This document shows, piece after piece, positions 34,525-43,872 of a stretch of DNA of 64,000 nucleotides (position 1 is its first letter; each line of letters opens with the position of its first letter). The notes under the pieces are model-generated. The model saw nothing but the letters and a program-made list of their open reading frames with translations. It was not told the origin of the DNA and searched no databases. Location: NCBI RefSeq assembly GCF_036320965.1, contig NC_092276.1, forward strand, positions 6,983,282-7,047,281, read 5' to 3'. The position numbers and the translations under genes are program-made. The DNA comes from Panulirus ornatus. Lineage: Eukaryota > Arthropoda > Malacostraca > Decapoda > Palinuridae.

Positions 34525-34665
34525 CTTCATTTCCTTCAGATCATATGCTTGTGATTCTATGATGTTTTCATTTTCCAGCTTTGCACGGTAGAGTGTAGAC
34601 ATCTCTTCCTGTAGTCTGTCACGTTCTGCTGAGACAAGTAGCAACCGCTTCTTCAGGGACTCGTT
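34525..34665 (-). CDS. Coiled-coil protein, internal exon flanked by inverted LINEs
   Basis: 141 nt (47 codons, phase 0/0) on the minus strand: NESLKKRLLLVSAERDRL, then QEEMSTLYRAKLENENII and SQAYDLKEMK, a strong coiled coil. The acceptor is TTTCAC-AG; the donor is AAG/GTCATG, weak beyond the GT. It joins in frame to exon 46888-46992 (ending TTK) and exon 26423-26543 (starting IQLEEL). Skipping it would keep the frame. One LINE ends 127 bp downstream of its donor and another, in inverted orientation, begins about 40 bp upstream of its acceptor. Confidence 0.75.
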
Positions 34666-34707
34666 CTGTGAAAGAGTAAACATCAAATTTGTACAACTAA
34701 GTTTATG

Positions 34708-36146
34708 GTAAATTATATGGGAGGATATTGATTGAGAGGGTGAAGGCATGTACAGAGCATCAGATTGGGGAAGAGCAGTGTGGTTTCAGAAGTGGTAGAG
34801 GATGTGTGGATCAGGTGTTTGCTTTGAAGAATGTATGTGAGAAATACTTAGAAAAGCAAATGGATTTGTATGTAGCATTTATGGATCTGGAGAAGGCATA
34901 TGATAGAGTTGATAGAGATGCTCTGTGGAAGGTATTAAGAATATATGGTGTGGGAGGCAAGTTGTTAGAAGCAGTGAAAAGTTTTTATCGAGGATGTAAG
35001 GCATGTGTACGTGTAGGAAGAGAGGAAAGTGATTGGTTCTCAGTGAATGTAGGTTTGCGGCAGGGGTGTGTGATGTCTCCATGGTTGTTTAATTTGTTTA
35101 TGGATGGGGTTGTGAGGGAGGTGAATGCAAGAGTTTTGGAAAGAGGGGCAAGTATGAAGTCTGTTGGGGATGAGAGAGCTTGGGAAGTGAGTCAGTTGTT
35201 GTTCGCTGATGATACAGCGCTGGTGGCGGATTCATGTGAGAAACTGCAGAAACTGGTGACTGAGTTTGGTAAAGTGTGTGAAAGAAGAAAGTTAAGAGTA
35301 AATGTGAATAAGAGCAAGGTTATTAGGTACAGTAGGGTTGAGGGTCAAGTCAATTGGGAGGTGAGTTTGAATGGAGAAAAACTGGAGGAAGTGAAGTGTT
35401 TTAGATATCTGGGAGTGGATCTGGCAGCGGATGGAACCATGGAAGTGGAAGTGGATCATAGGGTGGGGGAGGGGGCGAAAATTCTGGGAGCCTTGAAGAA
35501 TGTGTGGAAGTCGAGAACATTATCTCGGAAAGCAAAAATGGGTGTGTTTGAAGGAATAGTGGTTCCAACAATGTTGTATGGTTGCGAGGCGTGGGCTATG
35601 GATAGAGTTGTGCGCAGGAGGATGGATGTGCTGGAAATGAGATGTTTGAGGACAATGTGTGGTGTGAGGTGGTTTGATCGAATAAGTAACGTAAGGGTAA
35701 GAGAGATGTGTGGAAATAAAAAGAGCGTGGTTGAGAGAGCAGAAGAGGGTGTTTTGAAGTGATTTGGGCACGTGGAGAGAATGAGTGAGGAAAGATTGAC
35801 CAAGAGGATATATGTGTCGGAGGTGGAGGGAACGAGGAGAAGAGGGAGACCAAATTGGAGGTGGAAAGATGGAGTGAAAAAGATTTTGTGTGATCGGGGC
35901 CTGAACATGCAGGAGGGTGAAAGGAGGGCAAGGAATAGAGTGAATTGGAGCGATGTGGTATACCGGGGTTGACGTGCTGTCAGTGGATTGAATCAAGGCA
36001 TGTGAAGCGTCTGGGGTAAACCATGGAAAGCTGTGTAGGTATGTATATTTGCGTGTGTGGACGTATGTATATACATGTGTATGGGGGTGAGTTGGGCCAT
36101 TTCTTTCGTCTGTTTCCTTGCGCTACCTCGCAAACGCGGGAGACCG

Positions 36147-36185
<39 letters not shown>
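34708..36185 (+). mobile_element. RTE-A LINE, 5' truncated in RT, short 3'UTR, 9-bp TSD
   Basis: AAGTTTATG at 34699-34707 and 36186-36194 flanks the copy. The frame runs from LYGRILIERVKA through FMDLEKAYDRVD and FADDTALVA and is intact for 344 codons to a single TGG-to-TGA change in LK-W-FGH (about 35762). It is then open again to the YRG-stop (35972). Short 3'UTR and a tail of about 38 A. The near-intact frame and long pure A tail indicate a recent insertion. Confidence 0.93.
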
Positions 36186-36191
<6 letters not shown>

Positions 36192-36377
36192 ATGTCTACT
36201 CCCAGGGTTGGAGGGGAAGAATATCACTCATGTATCTTGTGTATCACAGAGAAAAATATGTGGAACATGATTGGAGCATGGAAAGCCCTACATCTATATT
36301 TTTCTAAGTGTATTAATAAGAGTTATGAAAGAATTTTCCCTCATAAAATCGCTCTCTGTTCCTGATGATTTTGTGTG

Positions 36378-36530
36378 TATTTTTTTTTTTTTTTTTAATT
36401 TTCCAAAAGAAGGAACAGAGAAGGGGGCCAGGTGAGGATATTCCCTCAAAGGCTCAGTTCTCTGTTCTTAACGCTACCTTGCTAACGTAGGAAATGGCGA
36501 ATAGTTTGAAAGGAAAGAAAGAAAGATTAC
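36378..36530 (+). mobile_element. Short non-autonomous element (SNE), 5' truncated
   Basis: Starts in the T run and AATTTTCCAAAAGAAGGAAC and ends with ACGCTACCTTGCTAACG, GGAAATGGCGAATAG and a (GAAA)n tail. A degraded 5'UTR-like remnant (CAGGGTTGGAGGGGAAGAAT) lies just upstream near 36205. Confidence 0.8.
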
Positions 36531-36544
36531 CAATTTGTACTGTA

Positions 36545-38283
36545 CAGGATGGATTCCAATCACTCTACTCTCTTCCTACTCGTACAGACACCTTACACCC
36601 TAAATAAAAACTTATCATTGCTTCTAGGAGCTTACCTCCCACACCATATAGTTTTAAAACCTTCCACAAAGCATCTCGATCAACCTTATCATAAGCCCTC
36701 TTCTGATCCACAAATGACATGCAAATCCATATGTTTTTCTAAGTATTTCTCATGTACACTCTTCAAAGCAAACACCTGATCCACACAACCTTCCCAGTCT
36801 GATGCTCTGTACATGTCTTCATCCTCTCAATCAATACCCTCCCATATAATTTTCCATGTATACTCTACATACTTATGCCTCTGTAGTTTGAACACTCACC
36901 TTTATCCCCTTTGTCTTTATCAAATGGCACTAAACATACATTCCACTAATCCTCAGGCACTTCACCATGATCCATACATACAGTGAATATCCTTGCCAAC
37001 CAATCAACAACAGTCACCCCCCCTTTCTTAATAAATTCACCTGCAATACCATCCAATCCTGCCACCTTGCTGGATTTCATAATTTGCAAGGCTTTCACCA
37101 CATCTTGTCTTTTCACCAAGCCATTCTCCCTGACTCTCGTACTTCGCATATCAACCTAACCTAAACACCCTACATCTACTACTCTGTCATCAAACCCATT
37201 TAACAATCTTTCAAAATACTCACTCCAACACTACCTGTTATCAGTTCCCCAAATGCTCCCTTTAATGATGTCCTCATTAGTTCTCTTGTCTTTTGCACGT
37301 TATTTAACTTCTTCTAAAACATCTTTTTATTCTCCCTAAAGTTTAATGATACTGTCTCACCCCAACTCTCATTTGAATTCCTGCCACTTTCTCTTATACA
37401 TCTCCCAACCATTTGCACTCCTTCCTTGTAAGCACCACCCAAACACTTCTCTTTTCTCTTTCACCAGCAACTCTACTTCTTCATCCCACCTTTCGCATGC
37501 CATCACTGCTTCCCTAAATACCTCCCATTCCTCATGCACTCCTCTCACTTCATTTGCTCTCACCTTTTGCCATTCTACATTAAATCTCCCCCTGGTATTT
37601 CTTCATACAATTATCCTTTCCAAGCTCACTTACTCTCACCACTCTCTACTCCTTGACACTGTCTCTTACTTTGAAAATCCCTAAAAATCTTCACACTTGC
37701 CTCCACAAGATAGTGATTAGACATCCCACCAGCTGTCCCTCTCTGCACATAATTATCCAAAAGTCCCATTTTCACATGGGTGTCAATTATTACATTAGCT
37801 AAAAATGCCCACTGAACATCTCTCCTGCTCACATACTTGTGTATATTTCTTTTCAAACCAGGTATTCCTTATTATCAGTTATTTTTCAGGACACAACTCT
37901 ATAAGCTCTTCACCATTGCCATTCATAACACTGAATACCTCATGTGCACTAATTATACCGTCAACTGCCACATTACTTACCTTCGCATTTAAATCACCTA
38001 TCACTAACACTCGGCCTTGTGCACCAAAACTGCTGGCACACTCACTCAACTTCTCCCAAAACACTTGTCTCTCTTGATCTTTCTTCTCATGACCAAGTGC
38101 ACAAGCTCAAACAATCACCTATCTCTCACCATCCCCTTTCAGTTTTACCCACATCAATCTAGAATTCACTTTCGTACACTCTATCACACACTCCCACAAC
38201 TCCTGCTACAGGAGTAGTAGCAATCCTTCCTTAGCTCTTGTCCTCTCACCAACCCCTGACTATATTCCCAAGACATTTCCAAA
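36545..38283 (-). mobile_element. Older RTE-A copy, part 2 (endonuclease to RT), split by a nested LINE
   Basis: Minus strand from FGNVLGI through VFWEKLSECASSFGAQ, VLVIGDLNAKVSNVAVDG, the SNHYLVEA form of the SDH motif, the linker, KVAGLDGIAGEF and RT to KVSVRVGREESDW, where it is truncated. It is full of frameshifts and stops. Its 5' end lies beyond the plus-strand LINE at 38284-41083, at 41084-41350. Removing that LINE restores collinearity. Confidence 0.85.
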
Positions 38284-41083
38284 AGTGTTTTGGGAACAGC
38301 TAAATGAGTGTGTTAGCGGTTTTGATGCACGAGACCGGGTTATAGTGATGGGTGATTTGAATGCAAAGGTGAGTAATGTGGCAGTTGAGGGAATAATTGG
38401 TATGCATGGGGTGTTCAGTGTTGTAAATGGAAATGGTGAAGAGCTTGTAGATTTATGTGCTGAAAAAGGACTGATGATCGGGAATACCTGGTTTAAAAAG
38501 CGAGATATACATAAGTATACTTATGTAAGTAGGAGAGATGGCCAGAGAGCGTTATTGGATTACGTGTTAATGGACAGGCGTGCGAAAGAGAGACTTCTGG
38601 ATGTCAATGTGCTGAGAGGTGCAACTGGAGGGATGTCTGATCATTATCTTGTGGAGGCTAAGGTGAAGATTAGTATGGGTTTTCAGAAAAGAAGAGTGAA
38701 TGTTGGGGTGAAGAAGGTGGTGAGAGTAAGTGAGCTTGGGAAGGAGACCTGTGTGAAGAAGTATCAGGAGAGACTGTGTACAGAATGGAAAAAGGTGAGA
38801 ACAATGGAAGTAAGGGGTGTGGGGGAGGAATGGGATGTATTTAGGGAATCAGTGATGGATTGCGCAAAAGATGCTTGTGGCATGAGAAGAGTGGGAGGTG
38901 GGCTGTTTAGAAAGGGTAGTGAGTGGTGGGATGAAGAAGTAAGAGTATTAGTGAAAGAGAAGAGAGAGGCATTTGGACGATTTTTGCAGGGAAAAAATGC
39001 AATTGAGTGGGAGAAGTATAAAAGAAAGAGACAGGAGGTCAAGAGAAAGGTGCAAGAGGTGAAAAAAAGGGCAAATGAGAGTTGGGGTGAGAGACTATCA
39101 GTAAATTTTAGGGAGAATAAAAAGATGTTCTGGAAGGAGGTAAATAGGGTGCGTAAGACAAGGGAGCAAATGGGAACTTCAGTGAAGGGCGTAAATGGGG
39201 AGGTGATAACAAGTAGTGGTGATGTGAGAAGGAGATGGAATGAGTATTTTGAAGGTTTGTTGAATGTGTCTGATGACAGAGTGGCAGATATAGGGTGTTT
39301 GGGTCGAGGTGGTGTGCAAAGTGAGAGGGTTAGGGAAAATGATTTGGTAAACAGAGAAGAGGTAGTAAAAGCTTTGCGGAAGATGAAAGCCGGCAAGGCA
39401 GCAGGTTTGGATGGTATTGCAGTGGAATTTATTAAAAAAGGGGGTGACTGTATTGTTGACTGGTTGGTAAGGTTATTTAATGTATGTATGACTCATGGTG
39501 AGGTGCCTGAGGATTGGCGGAATGCTTGCATAGTGCCATTGTACAAAGGCAAAGGGGATAAGAGTGAGTGCTCAAATTACAGAGGTATAAGTTTGTTGAG
39601 TATTCCTGGTAAATTATATGGGAGGGTATTGATTGAGAGGGTGAAGGCATGTACAGAGCATCAGATTGGGGAAGAGCAGTGTGGTTTCAGAAGTGGTAGA
39701 GGATGTGTGGATCAGGTGTTTGCTTTGAAGAATGTATGTGAGAAATACTTAGAAAAGCAAATGGATTTGTATGTAGCATTTATGGATCTGGAGAAGGCAT
39801 ATGATAGAGTTGATAGAGATGCTCTGTGGAAGGTATTAAGAATATATGGTGTGGGAGGAAAGTTGTTAGAAGCAGTGAAAAGTTTTTATCGAGGATGTAA
39901 GGCATGTGTACGTGTAGGAAGAGAGGAAAGTGATTGGTTCTCAGTGAATGTAGGTTTGCGGCAGGGGTGTGTGATGTCTCCATGGTTGTTTAATTTGTTT
40001 ATGGATGGGGTTGTTAGGGAGGTAAATGCAAGAGTTTTGGAAAGAGGGGCAAGTATGAAGTCTGTTGGGGATGAGAGAGCTTGGGAAGTGAGTCAGTTGT
40101 TGTTCGCTGATGATACAGCGCTGGTGGCGGATTCATGTGAGAAACTGCAGAAGCTGGTGACGGAGTTTGGTAAAGTGTGTGGAAGAAGAAAGTTAAGAGT
40201 AAATGTCAATAAGAGCAAGGTTATTAGGTACAGTAGGGTTGAGGGTCAAGTCAATTGGGAGGTGAGTTTGAATGGTGAGAGGCTGGAGGAAGTGAAGTGT
40301 TTTAGATATCTGGGAGTGGATCTGTCAGCGGATGGAACCATGGAAGCGGAAGTGGATCATAGGGTGGGGGAGGGGGCGAAAATTTTGGGAGCCTTGAAAA
40401 ATGTGTGGAAGTCGAGAACATTATCCCGGAAAGCAAAAATGGGTATGTTTGAAGGAATAGTAGTTCCAACAATGTTGTATGGTTGCGAGGCGTGGGCTAT
40501 GGATAGAGTTGTGCGTAGGAGGATGGATGTGCTGGAAATGAGATGTTTGAGGACAATGTGTGGTGTGAGGTGGTTTGATCGAGTAAGTAACGTAAGGGTA
40601 AGAGAGATGTGTGGAAATAAAAAGAGCGTGGTTGAGAGAGCAGAAGAGGGTGTTTTGAAGTGGTTTGGGCACATGGAGAGAATGAGTGAGGAAAGATTGA
40701 CCAAGAGGATATATGTGTCGGAGGTGGAGGGAACGAGGAGAAGAGGGAGACCAAATTGGAGGTGGAAAGATGGAGTGAAAAGGATTTTGTGTGATCGGGG
40801 CCTGAACATGCAGGAGGGTGAAAGGAGGGCAAGGAATAGAGTGAATTGGAGCGATGTGGTATACAGGGGTTGACGTGCTGTCAGTGGATTGAATCAAGGC
40901 ATGTGAAGCGTCTGGGGTAAACCATGGAAAGCTGTGTAGGTATGTATATTTGCATGTGTGGACGTGTGTATGTACATGTGTATGGGGGGGGTTGGGCCAT
41001 TTCTTTCGTCTGTTTCCTTGCGCTACCTCGCAAACGCGGGAGACAGCGACAAAGTATAAAAAAAAAAAAAAAAAAAAAAAAAA
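38284..41083 (+). mobile_element. RTE-A LINE, young, 5' truncated, 7-bp TSD, nested in older RTE-A
   Basis: TTCCAAA at 38277-38283 and 41084-41090 flanks the element. It begins in the endonuclease at VFWEQL and contains an uninterrupted coding frame to 40873, the short 3'UTR with terminal stem-loop and a pure A tail of about 27 bases. It sits in opposite orientation inside an older RTE-A copy. It is the best-preserved coding copy of the window but lacks the 5'UTR and the endonuclease N-terminus with its Asn and Glu catalytic residues. Confidence 0.95.
38285..40873 (+). CDS. RTE-A endonuclease (partial)-reverse transcriptase, 862 codons open
   Basis: Encodes the LINE polyprotein that in this class nicks target DNA and primes reverse transcription. 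By residue of the open frame: GDLNA (23-27) and SDH (118-120), the second half of an APE endonuclease; a charged linker (about 200-360); RT with KAAGLDGIAVEF (371-382), GFRSGRGCVDQ (467-477), catalytic AFMDLEKAYDRVD (498-510), GLRQG...SPWLFN (557-570) and FADD (607-610); C-terminal FGHMERM (794-800) and GRPNWRWKDGVK (821-832). No RNase H domain is seen. The first codon is GTG created by truncation; the first in-frame ATG is at about 38348, just before GDLNA. RT residues look intact, but endonuclease activity is not expected. Confidence 0.92.
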   Translation: MFWEQLNECVSGFDARDRVIVMGDLNAKVSNVAVEGIIGMHGVFSVVNGNGEELVDLCAEKGLMIGNTWFKKRDIHKYTYVSRRDGQRALLDYVLMDRRAKERLLDVNVLRGATGGMSDHYLVEAKVKISMGFQKRRVNVGVKKVVRVSELGKETCVKKYQERLCTEWKKVRTMEVRGVGEEWDVFRESVMDCAKDACGMRRVGGGLFRKGSEWWDEEVRVLVKEKREAFGRFLQGKNAIEWEKYKRKRQEVKRKVQEVKKRANESWGERLSVNFRENKKMFWKEVNRVRKTREQMGTSVKGVNGEVITSSGDVRRRWNEYFEGLLNVSDDRVADIGCLGRGGVQSERVRENDLVNREEVVKALRKMKAGKAAGLDGIAVEFIKKGGDCIVDWLVRLFNVCMTHGEVPEDWRNACIVPLYKGKGDKSECSNYRGISLLSIPGKLYGRVLIERVKACTEHQIGEEQCGFRSGRGCVDQVFALKNVCEKYLEKQMDLYVAFMDLEKAYDRVDRDALWKVLRIYGVGGKLLEAVKSFYRGCKACVRVGREESDWFSVNVGLRQGCVMSPWLFNLFMDGVVREVNARVLERGASMKSVGDERAWEVSQLLFADDTALVADSCEKLQKLVTEFGKVCGRRKLRVNVNKSKVIRYSRVEGQVNWEVSLNGERLEEVKCFRYLGVDLSADGTMEAEVDHRVGEGAKILGALKNVWKSRTLSRKAKMGMFEGIVVPTMLYGCEAWAMDRVVRRRMDVLEMRCLRTMCGVRWFDRVSNVRVREMCGNKKSVVERAEEGVLKWFGHMERMSEERLTKRIYVSEVEGTRRRGRPNWRWKDGVKRILCDRGLNMQEGERRARNRVNWSDVVYRG

Positions 41084-41350
41084 TTCCAAACCATAGAACA
41101 TCCAGGTTTCTTTCTCAAACATACTACTATCTCTCCTCTTTTCTCATCTTGGTTAAATCCACACACATTCAGAAACCCCAATCTGAGCCTTAGAAGAGGA
41201 TAAGCACTCCCCACTTACTCCTGTTTCCTTTTTCAGAAATTGAAATACAAGAAGGGGAGGGTTTCCAGCTCCCCACTCCCATCCCCTTGAGTCACCTAAT
41301 ACAACATGTGGGTAATACAAAGGCATAATTCTTTCTCCCCTACTTCAGTT
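41084..41350 (-). mobile_element. Older RTE-A copy, part 1 (5'UTR and endonuclease start)
   Basis: On the minus strand it reads TAGGGGAGAAAGAAT, a diverged GGTGACTCAAGGGGATGG, GCTGGAAACCCTCCCC, AAACAGGAGTAAG and CAGATTGGGGTTTCTGAATG, then LNVCGFNQDEKRGEI. The 5'UTR therefore connects directly to the endonuclease frame, as at 54491. It joins the fragment ending at 38283 once the nested LINE is removed, with about 35 bp missing around ALSETKL. Confidence 0.82.
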
Positions 41351-42260
41351 ATCTTTGTACACTATTTCTGTTTTGTTCAAATTCTTTGGAGGATTATATA
41401 TTATCAACAAAAATATGCACTTCTTTCATACAATTACCCTTCCCATTAAATTCATCTGAATGGGCCATCTTCCAGAATTTCCTGAAGTCAATGCTATCTC
41501 AAATCAAGATGGCCAATACTTCCCTTCCTATGTCATCTCTTTACCCCCTTGTTATTGTGCATCTCTGAACAGAACAGGTGAAATCTTATCTTTCTACTAA
41601 GGTTTGTTTCCACAGATCTAACACTAAAAAAGCCTTTGCATTCCAGTTTTAAACCATTTATGACTATTTCATTCATATCTGTAAATGTTACTCTCACTCT
41701 GACACTTACGTTACTTAACATGTCCGACCTCTCTGCATTAAGTATGCAGGCACTGGCAGGGTTGCTCATTGCTTTTGCCTGATGTGATGCCTCCAGTTTT
41801 TTGTTGACTGTATTCTTTCCTTTGGTCTACCAACCCTACTGAATTCCTCCTTATCTCAAAGCTTCTTAGCCTGTCTGAGTACCTCCTGGCTATGACTAAT
41901 TTGAACATAACATTTGTTAGGTGTCATCTTGGGTCCAGACTAAATCCATCAATTTTTCCCAGTTATGAAAAAACAGCATTATGCATGTCTATACCCTATA
42001 GGAATCTTTTGTTCATCATTCCCTCCTTCTTCAGCTCTTCCTCTTTGTCTGGAGTATGGTCTCCTTCCAGTCCAAAAATTATCAATGATTTATTTGGATG
42101 TCTATCAACTTCCTGCTTCACAATCTACCTGATTTTGGATCCACCCTTTTTTCTACTTAATCTTGTAGTGTTGACTCATCAGTCTTCATGTTTCTGGTTC
42201 TCTCTAAAATCAGTTTTACCAACAGGCATTGATCTGTGCTCTGTTCCTTTTATATCCTTG
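41351..42260 (-). mobile_element. Weak gag-like LINE ORF1 remnant, region otherwise unassigned
   Basis: Around 41820-42110 the minus strand reads EVDRHPNKSLIIFGLEG, PDKEEELKKEG and KLVIARRYSDRLRSFEI. This resembles the conserved IIFG-led block of gag-like ORF1 proteins of some arthropod non-LTR elements. A 78-codon minus-strand frame at 41533-41769 has no recognised motif. Everything is broken by stops. The assignment is tentative. Confidence 0.3.
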
Positions 42261-42261
42261 C

Positions 42262-42490
42262 ATGCAAGACTGGGAGTTTACAAGGAAAGTGTATGATAGT
42301 ACAATTAAAGGGGTTGTGGTGAGAGGAATACTTGAGGGAGAGTAATGGTGGAAGAATGAGTGGAATGGTGTATGCAAGGGAGGCATGTAAGGACAGGGAT
42401 AAGTGGAGGCTCTTTTGCTGTGGCTACCCCTTGATGGGAGTTCCCGGAGGGAATGGGCATCAGAGATATAGAGAAAGAGTATGCACAAGA
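42262..42490 (+). mobile_element. RTE-B LINE 3' fragment
   Basis: Reads QDWEFTRKVYDSTIKGV, then YLRESNGGRMSG-like relics and the end CGYPLMGVPGGNGHQRYR, the terminal RTE-B segment (GH/YPL...G signature). The same end is present at 48990-49056 and 61495-61560. Confidence 0.6.
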
Positions 42491-43860
42491 CCATATATAT
42501 GCTAGACATTTCTATTTCTAAGAGTGCATGCTTATTCTCTATATAGCTTCAATTGATCCCGTGACCTCTTTTTATTGTTCTCAAGTCTCTTTACATTATG
42601 ACAGTATTTATACTCTGGTTCTGTTCAACTGTCCAAGAAGCTGCTTGTACTCCCTCTCCCCACCCACTAATACTACTGAGTGTCTGCACCCTATTTCATA
42701 GGCATTTCATTACAGTGAACAGTATTTAGGACATTCAGTAAAATTCCTTCCAACCCTTTTCATCGTTCAATCATTGCACCTTCTTTCTTCTGGTTATACA
42801 TTTGCTGAATTGACACAACCTCTGATCTTGTTTCTTAATAATTTTGATCAATTTCACCAGCCTTGTCGTGTCTGTTGCCTCATCCTTCATTTCGTCCTGT
42901 TACCTCCTCCCTTTGGATCTAATTGCAACTGACATTTCATAGTACCTTCCTATGTCTAAATCAATTTCTGATTGCAAAACCAAATTAAAATAAATGCCCT
43001 GCTTGGCTGTGTATTTGATAAAAGATGCTTAAAAGGAGTGAGTGGCTGGCCTGAATTCCTTCCATGGCTTATGGTACCCTATTTGCTTGGTTCATGCAAT
43101 ACTTAAGGTCTTAAATTGTTCTCCAGTATTCTAAGAATAAAAGTTTGTTGTGTTACTCGGCTTGTAATAATTACTTATGATTTGTAATGCTAGTGACCTT
43201 AGCAATACTTTAAACATTTAAATTTTTTAGTCTGAAAACCCTCACTGCTATTTCACCATTCATGCTGCCTGATAAAGTATCACATCAAGAGACTCCTTGA
43301 AATTTCAGTTACTTTTTGTCTTGACCCAAAAGAAAAGCTATATAAACAAAACAAAACATTGTCTGAGACTGGTAGAGTTGCCACTTATTAATAAGTACTT
43401 TTCATTTACTATTTATTTCAACAGAATTCCTTTTATAAACTTTTTTTACTAACTTTCTGCATTACTCACCATATCATCTGGTTAGATGTACTTTACATAT
43501 ACCATTATTCAAATTTCTAATTTACTTTCCTTGGAAACTTTTCATCTATCTGAAGTATCTGGTCTTCCCATCCTCACTGATTTTCCTGCTCAGTCTGCCA
43601 CACTGAACAGTTATATGTGAGAAAAGTCTCATTAGGGGCCACTCTATAGACTACTCCTTTCCTTGGCTGGTATCCTAGCTGCCTGGCTTATTGGTTCTGA
43701 GTGAGTGTACTCACTTACTTGTACTGTACGCTTCTACACTTGTAGGGTCCCAATCTCTTAAACTTTATCATACAACTTTTTATATTTTTGTCTGCCCTTC
43801 ACATTTACTCTCTCCCAACTCAGTTTAATTAATTCATCCATAATTTTTTTTTATATCAGG
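42491..43860. other. Unassigned intronic sequence
   Basis: No exon with good splice sites and no known repeat. A minus-strand stretch around 42830-42960 (MSVAIRSKGRR, DEMKDEATDTTRLVKLIK) looks coding-like and charged but is broken and unidentified. Confidence 0.35.
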
Positions 43861-43872
43861 TTAGATGGCATG

